DNA of 64,000 nucleotides. Source: Chloroflexota bacterium (GTDB lineage: Bacteria; Chloroflexota; Limnocylindria; Limnocylindrales; CSP1-4). The stretch's first letter is position 1; each line of letters opens with the position of its first letter. The stretch is taken from positions 334,398-398,397 of the forward strand of contig BPIH01000001.1 of NCBI GenBank assembly GCA_026004015.1. Reading direction: 5' to 3'. Positions 1 through 9,804 of this stretch are shown piece by piece. Made by a program: the position numbers and the translations under genes. The notes beneath the pieces were generated by a model that saw only the letters and a list, made by a program, of their open reading frames with translations, was not told where the DNA came from and did no database searches.

Positions 1-1379
1 CGCTCGGCGGCCGCCACGTCGCCGGACTCGAAGCGGTACTCCGCCTCGGTAACGGCGCGCCGCACCGCTGCGGTCCGATCGTCGGCGGGCGTGAACCGGC
101 CGGCCTGGGCCGCGAGCGCCGCGGCTGCGCCCGTGGCGCCGCGACGGAAGGCGGCCTCGGCGGCGGCTTCGAGGACCTCGGCGACGACGGCCTCGGGCGG
201 AACGGCGCTGGCCGCCAGATGCCGGGCTCGCTCTTCGATCTCGTCGACGACCGTCGCCAGTCGGCCGTGGAGTCGACGCCGCTCGGGCTCGGTGAGGAGT
301 CCGTAGGCTGCGGCGGCGAGGAGGGGGTGGGCGAAGCGGACCTCGTCGTCGAGGATGACGATCCCCTGGGCTACCGCCGGGTCGAGGGCGGCCTCGACGA
401 CCTCCCCGCTACCGGCGACGCGCTCGAGGACGCGGAGGCTCGGTCGCGACAGGGCGGCGGCCGCGGCCAGCCAGGTCCGGGTCTCCGTCGGCAGGGCCCG
501 GAGACGGGAGCGGACGACCCCCGTCAGGTTCGACGGCAGGGGCTCGCCGGGCTCGAGTCGGACGAGGCCCCGCTGGTAGGCGGTCGCCAGCTCGAGGGCG
601 TAGAAGGGATTCCCGCCGGAGAGCTCGTGGAGTCGACGGAGAACGGGACGGGAGAGGGTGCTGCCGAGGCGGTCAAGGATGAGAAAGTGGAGTGCCCCAA
701 GGCTGAGCGGTCCGAGGCGCAGCCGACTCACCCGTTCTCGGTGGAGGAGCTCGGTGGAGAGGAGGTCGCCGACCGAGTCGACGGCGCGGTCGCGGGAGCG
801 GTCAGGCCGGGGCGGTCCGGTCGGGAGGGTCGGGCGCTCCCGCTCGTTCGGCTCCTCGATGCGACTTGTCAGGAGGACGGCCACGGGCTCACTCGACAGT
901 CGGCGCAGGGCGAATCCGATCGCCGCCGACGAGTCGGGATCGAGCCACTGGACGTCGTCGACGGCGACGAGGAGCCGGCGGTCGGCGGCCAGGAGCCGGA
1001 TGACGTCGAGGACGGCCCGACCCACCGTCCGGGCCTCGGGCGGCCCGGCGGAGGGTTCCTCGAGCAGGAGGGCGACGGCGAGCGCCCGCCGACGGGGCGG
1101 CACGAGGCTGGCCAGGAGGCGATCGACCCGATCGCCGAGGAGATCGCCGAGGGCGACGAAGGAGGATTGGGCCTCGGCGGCCCGAGGATTCGCCGTGAGG
1201 ACCCGGTAGCCGGCCTGCCGGGCGGCGTCGACGGCCCACCGGACGAGGGTCGTCTTGCCCATCCCCGGTTCGCCCTCGACGACGACCGCCGCCGGCAAGG
1301 GTGCCGGTTCGCCGGGAGCCCCTTCGACGAGGACGGTCCGAAGGACGGTCAGTTCCTCGTCGCGCCCGACGACGTCCAC
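1..1379 (-). CDS. AAA ATPase regulator of LuxR/MalT type (C-terminus beyond left edge)
   Basis: Likely a large ATP-dependent one-component transcription regulator. Reading from a GTG at 1379, the protein opens VDVVGRDEELTVLR. A P-loop GEPGMGKTTLV lies at about residues 36-46 and a Walker B segment DDVQWLDPDSS at about 141, the usual pair in LuxR-family AAA regulators. An Ala/Arg-rich helical region follows and runs off position 1, so any C-terminal TPR and HTH domains are not visible. No ATG, no clear Shine-Dalgarno and no -10 hexamer support the start; the open frame continues upstream into thyX, and GTG was chosen because the conserved VGRDEEL segment begins there. It lies 98 bp downstream of thyX on the same strand. 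The ATPase call is firm; the regulator role is inferred from the family. Confidence 0.75.
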   Translation of the reverse strand, partial: MDVVGRDEELTVLRTVLVEGAPGEPAPLPAAVVVEGEPGMGKTTLVRWAVDAARQAGYRVLTANPRAAEAQSSFVALGDLLGDRVDRLLASLVPPRRRALAVALLLEEPSAGPPEARTVGRAVLDVIRLLAADRRLLVAVDDVQWLDPDSSAAIGFALRRLSSEPVAVLLTSRIEEPNERERPTLPTGPPRPDRSRDRAVDSVGDLLSTELLHRERVSRLRLGPLSLGALHFLILDRLGSTLSRPVLRRLHELSGGNPFYALELATAYQRGLVRLEPGEPLPSNLTGVVRSRLRALPTETRTWLAAAAALSRPSLRVLERVAGSGEVVEAALDPAVAQGIVILDDEVRFAHPLLAAAAYGLLTEPERRRLHGRLATVVDEIEERARHLAASAVPPEAVVAEVLEAAAEAAFRRGATGAAAALAAQAGRFTPADDRTAAVRRAVTEAEYRFESGDVAAAE

Positions 1380-1477
1380 GGCCGACCCGCTCCACGCTCC
1401 CGATCTCGGCCGTCCAGCCGACCCGACCGCCGCCGGTCGCCCAGTCCGCCGCCGAGGCCTGCTCCGCCGCCGGGCGG

Positions 1478-2464
1478 CTAGCGGCTGCCCTCCTCGGGGC
1501 GCGTCGACCGGCCGCCTCCGCGGGCCGCCTTCGCCCGCTCGGCCCAGGCGGCGAGGACGACGTCCTTGTGGGGCCGGATCGGGCAGTGGCCGTCGCGGTT
1601 GCCGAACTCGTCGCAGTAGCCGAGGGGGACGCACTTGGGGGCGAGGAAGGCGCCGAGGAAGGGGCTGACCGAGAAGACCTCGTGGCGGATGAGCTGGAAG
1701 AGGCGCCGGATCTCCCACTGGGCCATCGTGCAGAGCCGGAGGCCCGCCATGTGGATGAGGGCCCGCAGGTTGGCGGTCATGACGAGGTTCGTCCGGGTGG
1801 CGTTCGGAAAGACGAAGCGGGCGTCCTCGCCCGGGATCCCGGCCTCGAGGAGGTCCTCGTACGTCACGAGGGCGCCGGCGATCTGGGCCTCGTAGCGGGC
1901 CCGGAGCTCGGGGTCCGCCTCGGCGATGGAGGCGGGCAGGACGGTCGCCGCCTCCTTGAACTTCACGTACCGCTGGCTCTGCTGGTCGAAGGCGACTCCG
2001 GCCCGGTGGCGAACGAGCTGGTGCGACAGGGTTCGGCTCACGCCGCTGATGGCGAAGGTGAAGACGACGTGCTCGATGGTGCTCCCGTGGCCCGATTCGA
2101 TGACCCGGCTGATGAGGCGCTGCATCTTCGCCGGCTCGACCTCGCCGGCCACGGCCCGGCGGAAGATCGACTCGGGGTCCTCCTCGGAATAGCAGGTCCG
2201 GCAGGCGGTCCAGATGAGGGGGACGTAGTAGCGCTCGGCGATCTCCCGGGTCGGGAAGAGGAGGGTCGCCCGGATCCCGAGCTCGTGGCGGGCGGGGCTG
2301 CGAGGGATGCCGGTCCCTCGAGTCGGGGCCTCGCCGGCGGCGACCGCCGACCCGCCGACCGCCGATCCACCGACCGCTCCGATCTGCCCGTCCCCGCGCC
2401 GACCATCCTCCGCTCCCGGTCCGGCCGGGGCGGGGCTCGCAAGGGGACGCGGCTGGGTCGACAT
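1478..2464 (-). CDS. thyX: Flavin-dependent thymidylate synthase ThyX
   Basis: Makes dTMP from dUMP using FAD, NADPH and methylene-tetrahydrofolate in the cytoplasm. The signature is RHRAGVAFDQQSQRY at about residues 152-166, a close variant of the ThyX motif RHRxxSxNxxSxRY. It is preceded by the conserved stretch with ESGHGSTIEHVVF and followed by a helical C-terminal half. The product is 328 aa, longer than typical ThyX because of a 55-60 residue Ala/Gly/Pro-rich N-terminal extension that may be disordered. ATG 2464 is used because TAGACT (2481-2476), a good -10 hexamer, sits 11 nt upstream and overlaps the stop codon proposed for the MFS gene. This gives a very short leader. The frame is also open upstream, but that part is low complexity and lies within the neighbour. 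Confidence 0.93.
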   Translation of the reverse strand: MSTQPRPLASPAPAGPGAEDGRRGDGQIGAVGGSAVGGSAVAAGEAPTRGTGIPRSPARHELGIRATLLFPTREIAERYYVPLIWTACRTCYSEEDPESIFRRAVAGEVEPAKMQRLISRVIESGHGSTIEHVVFTFAISGVSRTLSHQLVRHRAGVAFDQQSQRYVKFKEAATVLPASIAEADPELRARYEAQIAGALVTYEDLLEAGIPGEDARFVFPNATRTNLVMTANLRALIHMAGLRLCTMAQWEIRRLFQLIRHEVFSVSPFLGAFLAPKCVPLGYCDEFGNRDGHCPIRPHKDVVLAAWAERAKAARGGGRSTRPEEGSR

Positions 2465-2478
2465 CGTCGGGGTCCAGT

Positions 2479-3934
2479 CTAACCGGCCTCGGGTTCGACT
2501 GCCTCGGCGCCGGCCGGCCGGCCTCGCCGAGCCTGCTCCCGCCCCGGCGCCGGGCCCCGCCTGTCGGGCGGACGAACCACCACCAGTAGAGGCCGGTGGC
2601 GACGCTGTAGCAGACGATGACGGTGACGAAGTTGACGGCATAGCCGAGGTCGAAGCCGAGGCTCGCCTGGACGAGGCTGTAGTACGGCCCGCCGACGACC
2701 CAGCCGGCCGACCAGACGAGGCTCATCGCCGCGGAGAGGGTCGCCCGCTCGGCCGGGTCGGCCTGCTCCATGGCGAAGGCCGAGAGGATCGGGTTGCCGG
2801 CGTTCATGAGGGCGTTCCGGACGGCGAGGGCGACGAGGACGAGGGGCAGGACCGGGACCCAGCCGAGGACGGCGAGGAAGGGGATGCTCGCCGCCTGGAC
2901 GACGACGACGGACCCCATCTGGCCGAAGCGGCGGGCGAGGGCCGGCTGGAGGAGCGTCGCGGCGGCCGTCCCGAGGGCGGCCACGGCGAAGGCGCTGTTC
3001 AGGGTCGCCAGGTCGAGGCCGAACTTGCGCTGGATGAAGAGGTTGAGAAACGGGATGCACTGCCCGGCCCCCACGGAGATGAGGAAGCCCGGCACGAGGA
3101 GCCTCGCGAAGAGGGCCCGATTCGAGACCGCGAACCAGCGCCGCGGCCGGCTCGCCCGGCGGCGGGCGGCGGTGGGGGGTGGGGCCTCGACCCCGGCCGA
3201 CCACCGGCTCGACCGGCGAGCCTGGGGAGGATCGGGCCGGGATCTGTCGGCGGGCGTCGCCGGGGGCGATCGTCGCCGAGGCGCCAGGCGACCCCGATGG
3301 AGGCGACGAGGAGGACGACCATGGCTGCGATGACGACCCGGTAGGCGGCCGGTCCGGCGGGATCGAAGCCGCACCGCCGCCACGACCGCCGCCAGGAGCC
3401 CGCCGGCGAGGGCGGCCCCGACGGTGGTCACGTTCCCGATGGCCGCCTGGAGGGCGAAGAGCTCGTTCCGGTGCTCCGGTCGGGAGTGCTCGCTCAGGTA
3501 GGGGTTGGTGAGCACGAAGAAGGCTTCCTGGCCGGCCCCGAAGACGGCCCCGAGGGCGATGAACGCTGGTGCCGAGCGGACGACGAGGAAGCCGGCCACG
3601 GCCGCCGTCATGAGGGCGAGGCCGGCCACGATGACGAGGCGGCGCCCGACGCGGTCCGAGGCGGCCCCCGCCGGCAGGGCGACGAGGACCCCGGCCGCCG
3701 AGGCGGCCGTCGCGACGAGGCCGATGACGGCCGGCTCGATGCCGAGGGAGGCGAGGTAGAGGTTGAAGTCGACCCAGTAGAGGCTGATGGCGCCGCCCGA
3801 AACGAGGGTGAGGACGAGGAAAACGCGGGCGTCGCGCTCGAAGCCGGTGTACGTCCGGACAAAGGCGGTGATGCGATTCAGCGGATCCTCCGATCGGACC
3901 GGGGACGCCGATGCGCTGCTCGGACCTGACTCAC
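2479..3934 (-). CDS. MFS transporter, broken by several frame changes
   Basis: Hydrophobic segments typical of a 12-helix major facilitator are readable on the minus strand, but in three frames. Examples are TAFVRTYTGFERDARVFLVL near the start, an ARTVGRR-like loop read as SDRVGRRLVIVAGLALM, AAYRVVIAAMVVLLVASI near 3330, and the C-terminal half with FLNLFIQRKFGLDLATL and NALMNAGNPILSAFAMEQA. Frame changes are needed near 3375 (an extra C before TTC GAT), around 3200-3260, near the start, and in the tail around 2540. The proposed stop is TAG at 2479, and the start GTG at 3934 is tentative. Substrate cannot be told. Given similar breaks in essential genes nearby, sequencing error is as likely as true decay. 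The gene lies between a zinc-ribbon gene and thyX on the same strand. Confidence 0.6.
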
Positions 3935-3983
3935 GGCCTCGTCCTCGCCACCCGAGGGCTCGGAGGGCCGGGTGTCGGGGCCG

Positions 3984-4205
3984 TTAGAGGTGGTCGGAGC
4001 AGGAGAGGAAGTAGCCGCAGCGGCAGACGAGCTTGCAGGAGCGCTCCCGGAGCCGAGCGCCGCAGTTCGGGCAGGTCAGGATGACCTCCCCGGGATCGGT
4101 CGAGCGGTCGCCATCGCCCCGGTCGAGCCGGACCTCGATGGTCGGCCCAAGGGGCCACTCGGTGGCGCTCCCGCTCGCATCGCGCATGCCGTGCACGCCT
4201 GCCAT
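3984..4205 (-). CDS. Small zinc-ribbon protein
   Basis: A 73-residue protein whose C-terminus carries CPNCGARLRERSCKLVCRCG followed by YFLSCSDHL. Four cysteines in two CxxC/CxC-like knuckles can form a zinc ribbon. Short proteins with this ending are common in Chloroflexota and Actinomycetota, but their role is unknown to me. ATG 4205 follows the TAG of the cyclase-AAA gene (4209-4207) by one base, so the two are probably co-transcribed and translationally coupled. A second in-frame Met lies six codons further on. The longer open frame upstream is a shadow of the cyclase gene. Confidence 0.7.
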   Translation of the reverse strand: MAGVHGMRDASGSATEWPLGPTIEVRLDRGDGDRSTDPGEVILTCPNCGARLRERSCKLVCRCGYFLSCSDHL

Positions 4206-4206
4206 G

Positions 4207-7079
4207 CTACCTGTCGGCGCCGCGATCCGCCCGGCTCCCGGGAGCGGGACCCGCCGAGCTGGCGCCCGATGCCTCCGCGCCGCGCTCCGGATCTTCTTGC
4301 CCAGCCACGCCGAGGGCGTAGGCGACGAGGTCGTCGAGGGGCATCGCGGCGCCTTCGGCGGCGTACCGCTCGAGCGCTTCCGGATCGAGGACGAGGCGGG
4401 CCGTCGGCCGGCTCGCCGCTTCGAAGCTCTCCTCGACCCAGCCGGCGAGCCGGACGCCGGCCGTCCGCTCGAGCCTCCGAGCCCCACCCCGAAGCCGACC
4501 CGCCCGCGGCAAGTCGCCGTCGACGACGGCCTGGGCCGACAGGTCGTCGAGGCAGAGGGCGACCCCCGAGAGGTCGCCGGCCTCGTGGAAGTGGTGGAGG
4601 GCGTGCCGGAGGGTTGTTCGCGCCTCGTCGACGTTGCCCGACTTCAGGAGGGCACTCCCGAGCATGTGGAGGGACCAGGCCTCCATGGTCCGCTGGCCGA
4701 CCCGGCGGAAGCGGTCGAGGGCCGATCGGAAGTCGGTGATGGCTGCGCGGCAGCTCGTTCCTGAAGTAGGCGAGCCCGCCCAAGGCCCACAGGAGGTTCG
4801 CCTCGCCGGTGGTGTCGCCGAGCTCGCGGTAGATGCCGAGGGCCTCCTCGAGCCGGGATCGTCCGCGTTCGACTTCTTCGGGCGCCACCCCTCGAGCGAA
4901 CTCGTCGAGGGCCTGGACGATGTCGACGTAGCCTCGGTTGTAAAGGGCGTTGGCGATCTCCCGCTGATCGCCGAGGTCCCGCCAGATGGCAAGGGCCCGG
5001 TCGTAGGCGGCCGCCGCGGCTTCGGCGTCGGCCTGCCAGTAGGCGATCCCGCCGGTCGCCTCGTAATAGCGTCCCAGGATCGGCGCCGGTACGCCGGCGA
5101 GCAGCCCCGCCATCGCCTCGAGCCGCATCCGGGCCTCGTTCAGGTAGCCCCGCTGCTGCCAGAACCGCCAAAGGCCGAAGCCGAGGCGGGCGGCGCTCTC
5201 GCCGTCCCCGTCCTCGAGGGCGGCATCGATGGCCGCTCGGAGGTTGTCGTGCTCGACCTCGAGCCGGTCGAGCCAGCGGCGCTGGTCGGCGCCGGCGAGG
5301 TGCGGTGCCGCCGCTTCGGCGAGGTCGCGGAACCAGCGCACGTGCCGTCGGCGGATCGCGTCGGCCTCGCCCGAGGCGGTGAGCATCTCGGCCGCGTACT
5401 CCCGGATCGCTTCGAGGAGGACGAAGCGGGTCATGCCCCCTCGTTCCTCGGATCGGACGAGGCTCTGCTCGACGAGGGAGGCGAGGCCGTCGAAGACGTC
5501 GATCCCGAGCTCCTCGGCCGGGCCGCAGACGGCCTCCGCAGCCTCGAGGTCGGTGCCGGCGCGGAAGACCGAGAGGCGATCGAGGAGGCGGCGACAACCC
5601 GGTGCCACCAGGTCGTAGCTCCAGGCGATGGCACCCCGGAGGGTCTGCTGGCGGGGCGGCAGGTCCCGTGCCCCGCTCGTCAGGAGTCCAAGCTGCCGCT
5701 CGAGGCGGCGGAGGATCTCGTCCGGCGAGAGGAGCCGAACGCGGGCCGCAGCGAGCTCGATGGCGAGGGGCATGCCCTGGAGGCGGGCGCAGATTTGGGC
5801 GACGGCCGGTGCGTTCTCGTTGGTGACCGCGAAGTCGGGACGGGCGGCCACGGCCCGGGCGATGAAGAGGCGGACGGCCTCGTATTGGGAGAGGCTGCCC
5901 GGATCCGGATGGGCGAGGGCCGGCGGCAGGTTCTCCCGTTCGACCATCGAGAGGCGGCTCGTGTCGGGTGGGGTCGGTAGCCCGGGGACGGGGAACTCGC
6001 GCTCCCCGGAGACGCGGAGGGCGGCCCGGCTCGTGGCCACGACCGTCGCATTCGGGCAGCGCTGGAGGAGCTCGGCCACGACCGGTGCTGCCTCGATGAC
6101 CTGCTCGAAGTTGTCGAGGACGAAGAGGATCCGCCGCTCCCCGACGGCCTCGACGAGGACCTCGACGGCCGACCGGCCGGGGGCCTCGATGGCGCCGAGG
6201 ACCCGGGCGACGGCCGCCGCCACGAGCTCCGCGGTCCGGATCGGCTCGAGGGGGACGAAGTAGACGCCGTCCTCGAAGCGGTCGGCGACACTGGCCGCGA
6301 GCTGGAGGGCGAGGCGGGTCTTGCCGGTGCCCCCCGGGCCGGTCAGGGTCAGGAGGCGGCTCTCGGCGAGGAGCGCGCCGGTGGCCGCCAGCTCCTTCTC
6401 CCGACCGATAAAGCTCGTCAGCTGGGTCGGCAGGTTGTTCGGCCGGCGGTCGAGGGAGCGGACCGGCGGGAAGTCGGCCGGCAGGCCCTCGACGACGAGC
6501 TGCCAGAGGCGCTCGGGTCGAAGGTCCTTCAGGCGGTGCTCGCCGAGGTCGCGGAGGGCGAGGCCGGATCCGAGGTGGTCGGCGACGAGGCTCCGGGTCG
6601 TCTCCGAGATGAGGACCTGACCGCCGTGGGCCGCCGCCGCGATCCGGGCGGCGCGGTGGACGTCGAGGCCGACGTACGACCCCTCGGCGTCGAGAAGACC
6701 CTCGCCGGTGTGGAGGCCGATCCGGATCCTGACCCGTGCCCCCTCGGGCCAGGCTTCGGCGTCGAGGAGAGCGCTGGGCCCGCCCTGCCGCCTCGACGGC
6801 TGCCGAGGGTCGATCGAAGACGGCGAAGGTGCCGTCGCCCTCGGTCCCGACCTCGACCCCGCCGGCCTCGGCGAGGGCGGACCGCAGGAGGTCGCGGTGG
6901 CGCTCGAGGAGCGGTTGCCAGCCGGCCGTTCCGAGTTCCGTCGCCAGCCGGGTCGACCCCTCGACGTCGCTGAAGAAGAAGGTGACCGTCCCGGTGGGGA
7001 GGGGCCGGATCGTCTCGTCGCTCGTGTCGTCGTCCTTCCCTGGGACGCCCGGTCGCAGCCGGAGGGGAGGGCCGGGCGG
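4207..7079 (-). CDS. Adenylate/guanylate cyclase - NB-ARC-like ATPase - TPR regulator (frame-broken, no normal start)
   Basis: A large signalling protein with three parts. An N-terminal class III cyclase domain reads TGTVTFFFSDVEGSTRLATE, then VRIRIGLHTGEG. A central signal-transduction ATPase has P-loop LTGPGGTGKTRLALQLA and Walker B ILFVLDNFEQV, then GMPLAIELAAARVRLL. A C-terminal TPR-rich helical region ends in EDPERGAEASGASS. Frames change near 6775 (within the cyclase domain) and near 4745 (within the TPR region). No ATG, GTG or TTG lies between the amber stop of the upstream cNMP-binding gene (7082-7080, same frame) and the first cyclase motif; only a CTG at 7058 is available. The two may therefore be one gene split by an in-frame TAG. 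It probably converts a stress or ligand signal into cyclic nucleotide and protein contacts; targets are unknown. The zinc-ribbon gene follows with a one-base gap. Confidence 0.8.
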
Positions 7080-7508
7080 CTAGTGGTGGTGGTCGGTCGT
7101 CGTCTGCCGGAGGCGGCCGGCGAGGGTCCGGAGGAGCGCGAGGGTGACCGCTGGATGGGCGAGGAGGAGCTGCTCGGCGTCCCAGGCGGCGATGGCGAGA
7201 CAGCGGGTCGGCTCCTCGGCCACCACCGACGCCACGCGGGGCAGCCGGTCGAGGACCGACAGCTCCCCGAAGAACTCCCCGCGGCCGAGGCGGGTGAGGG
7301 TCTCCCCGTCCCGGACGACCCGGACGCGGCCCTCGAGGATGACGAAGAGGCCCGAGCCGACCTCGCCTTGCCGGGCGATGGTCCGGCCAGGGGCGACGTC
7401 GACGGTCGCGGCCACCTCGGCGAGAAGGGCGAGCTGGTCGTCGGGGAGGGCAGCGAAGAGGGGGATCGCCCGGAGTGCCGCCCGGTGCTCCTCGATGCCG
7501 TTGCCCAC
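7080..7508 (-). CDS. Cyclic-nucleotide-binding domain protein
   Basis: A 142-residue Crp-type cNMP-binding domain without a DNA-binding HTH. Visible marks are IPLFAALPDDQLALLAEV, GLFVILEGRVRVVRDG and the phosphate-binding cassette region GRGEFFGELSVLDRLPRVAS. The start is GTG 7508, preceded by GGGAGGAGG at 7520-7512, rather than the ATG at 7571. It ends with a His-rich tail and a TAG at 7082-7080. The same reading frame runs on into the cyclase-AAA gene, which has no ordinary start of its own. The protein may thus be the N-terminal sensory domain of one larger protein, sensing the cyclic nucleotide that the cyclase makes. It is divergent from a second cNMP-binding gene at 7706, with 197 bp between the starts. 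Confidence 0.85.
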   Translation of the reverse strand: MGNGIEEHRAALRAIPLFAALPDDQLALLAEVAATVDVAPGRTIARQGEVGSGLFVILEGRVRVVRDGETLTRLGRGEFFGELSVLDRLPRVASVVAEEPTRCLAIAAWDAEQLLLAHPAVTLALLRTLAGRLRQTTTDHHH

Positions 7509-7705
7509 AGGCCTCCTCCCCTCGCTGGCGGACGGAGTCGGCGGGTGCCGACGAGCCGTCGCCGTGCGCACGCATCGTCGCCGATCGGAGCCGACTCGTC
7601 AACGGCCTGCCGGTGGGCGGCCGTGGCGCGGCGTGGAGCCGGCTTTCGGCGGCCGGCGGAAAGTGGCACAATCGGCCCGTCCAGTCGCGGGGAGGGGAGG
7701 TGCCG

Positions 7706-8128
7706 ATGTCGAGCCCGGAAGAGATCGCCGACACCATCGCCGGCTTCAGCCTCTTCGCCGACCTCCCGGCGGCCGGACTGGCCGAGGTCACCCACGAGTT
7801 CGAGGAGCTCTGGTTCGCCGAGGGCGAGCGGATCCTCCGCCAGGGTCTGACCGGTTCGGGCTTCTACGTCATCCTCGACGGGGAGTGCTCGATCCGGATC
7901 GACGGCACGGAACGGGCCGTCCTCGGGCGGGGCGACTTCTTCGGGGAGGTCTCGATCCTCCTCGGCGAGCCGCCGATCGCCGACGTGGTCGCCCTCCGGC
8001 CCGTCCGCTGCATCCACCTTCCCGGGCCGAAGGTCGAGGGCTTCCTCGTCGATCACCCGCGGGTCATGTACCGGATGCTCCAGGCCCTCGCCCGGCGGTT
8101 CCGGAACGTCAACCGCTGGCGGAGCTGA
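7706..8128 (+). CDS. Cyclic-nucleotide-binding domain protein
   Basis: A 140-residue stand-alone Crp-like cNMP-binding domain. It shows FSLFADLPAAGLAEVTHEF, GSGFYVILDGECSIRIDG and the cassette GRGDFFGEVSILLGEPPIAD, then PRVMYRMLQALARRFRNVN. No HTH follows. ATG 7706 has GGAGGGGAGG at 7691-7700 as ribosome-binding site. A CACAAT hexamer at 7666-7671 is a possible -10. The gene ends 10 bp before an FAD oxidoreductase, so the pair forms an operon. Related lineages carry proteins where a cNMP-binding domain is fused to a thioredoxin-reductase-like enzyme, and this pair may be the split form, the small protein acting as a regulatory subunit. That role is inferred from context only. Confidence 0.87.
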   Translation: MSSPEEIADTIAGFSLFADLPAAGLAEVTHEFEELWFAEGERILRQGLTGSGFYVILDGECSIRIDGTERAVLGRGDFFGEVSILLGEPPIADVVALRPVRCIHLPGPKVEGFLVDHPRVMYRMLQALARRFRNVNRWRS

Positions 8129-8138
8129 GGCGGCGGCC

Positions 8139-9702
8139 GTGGTCCGCCAGCAGGCCGTTCCTGCCGAGCCCGGGACCGAACGACCCTTCCCGCCCGGCGA
8201 CTACCCGCTCGTCGTCGTCGGCAGCGGGCCCGGCGGTCTCCAGGTCTCCTACGCCCTCCGCCGCCTCGGCATCGAGCACGCCGTCATCTCGGCCGACGAA
8301 ACGGCGGGCGGGATGTTCCGCCGCTGGCCCCTCTTCCAGCGCCTCCTCTCCTGGACGAAGCCGTACGCCCTCCCGGACCGGAGCGCCCGGGCCTTCGAGC
8401 GCTACGACTGGAACAGCCTCCTCGCCGACGAGGCGGAGCTGCGGGGTCTCGCGGCGACCTTCATGGACGGCACCTCGTCGTTCCCCTCCCGGGCCGAGAT
8501 GGAGGCGAACCTCGTCGCCTTCGCCGAGCGGGCCGGAATCGCCGTCCGCTACGGCTGTCGGTGGCGCTCGACGCGCCGCGAAGAGGGACCGGGGGGTGGG
8601 CGCTTCGTCCTCGAGACGACCGACGGCGAGTACCGGGCCCCGATCGTCGTCTTCGCCGTCGGCGTCGCCGAGCCCTTCCGACCGCCGATCCCGGGGATCG
8701 AGCTCGCCCACCACTACGCCGACGTCCGGCCTCCCGAGAGCTACGCCGGGCGCCGGGTCCTCGTCATCGGCAAGCGGAACTCGGGCTTCGAGCTGGCGAC
8801 GGGGCTCCTCCCCTGGGCCGCCTCCGTCGTCCTCGTCTCGCCGTCGCCGGCCAAGCTGTCGGTCGTGACGCGGTCCCTCGTCGGCGTTCGAGCCCGCTAC
8901 GTCCAGCCCTACGAGGACTTCGCCCTCGGTGGCGGGGTCGGCCTCCTCGACGCCGCCATCGAGCGCCTCGAGCGACTCGACGGGGCCCTCGCCGCCCGCC
9001 TCCGCCCGAGCGACGGCGGCGAAGCGATGACCGTCGTTGCCGACGACATCATCGAGGCGACCGGCTTCGCCGCTCCCGTCGGCGACCTCCCGGAACTCGG
9101 TCTCGCCGTCGTCGGCCAGGGTCGGATCCCGGCCCAGACGGCCTGGTGGGAGAGCGCCAGCCTGCCGGGGATCTTCTTCGCCGGGACCCTGAGCCAGGGG
9201 AGCGGGGGCCTGAAGAAGCACGGCCAGCCCTCGAACAGCGGCGCCGTCCACGGCTTCCGCTACAACGCCCGGGTCCTCGCCCGTCACCTCGCGGCGACCG
9301 TCTTCGGGCGCCGCTTCGACGGGCCGAGCCTGTCTCCCGAGGCGGTCGTCGACACCCTCCTCGAGGAAGCGACCCTCGGCCCCGAGCTCTGGCACCAGAA
9401 GGCGTACCTGGCCCGGGTCGTCGGCCTCGATCCCGACGCCGGGCCGCGAGACGAGGGGATCGTTCCCCTCGCCGCCTTCGTCGATGGTGCGGCCCCCGAG
9501 GCCGCCTCGGCGGTGGCGATGACCGTCGAGGCCGACGCCGCGGGTTCGATCTATCCGGTCGTCTACGTCCGGGCCGAGGGCCGGCTCTCCGAGCACGCCC
9601 TGCCGGGCCACCCGCTCCACGAGTTCCGGACGTCCGAGCACCGGCGGGCCCTGGCCGCCGCCCTCGCGACCCGTCGGTCGGGGTCTCCTCGTCGCCGGGT
9701 AG
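8139..9702 (+). CDS. FAD/NAD(P)-dependent oxidoreductase, C-terminus shifted
   Basis: A flavoprotein oxidoreductase of the pyridine-nucleotide-disulfide / flavin-monooxygenase type. An N-terminal FAD dinucleotide fold appears as VVVGSGPGGLQVSYALRR (about residues 25-42). A second nucleotide fold is RRVLVIGKRNSGFELATG near residue 205, and an IIEATGF motif near 305 precedes the FAD-contacting LPGIFFAGTLSQGSGGLKKH. I see no redox-active CxxC, so it is not a classical thioredoxin reductase. The start is GTG 8139. The frame stays open to 10238, through the NUDIX gene in another frame. Removing one G from the GGGG at about 9680-9683 gives the short tail RRSGLLVAG and a TAG at 9700-9702, which I take as the true end. 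Co-transcribed with the upstream cNMP-binding protein. Confidence 0.83.
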
Positions 9703-9804
9703 CGGTCGTCGGCGCCGGGTGCGGTCTCCGCCGGGCGGCGTCGGGCGCCGTCGGCGCCAGAGCGCCCGGCAGCGCCTCGGCCCTCGGCCTACGATCCCGT
9801 CGAC

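Noticed and set aside
219-1481. 420-codon plus-strand frame opposite the AAA regulator
   Set aside because: Low-complexity Gly/Glu/Asp/Arg composition; the P-loop and Walker B lie on the minus strand.
4076-8056. 1326-codon open frame on the minus strand
   Set aside because: It joins pieces of several genes; only its central part carries conserved motifs, and the flanks are out-of-frame shadows.
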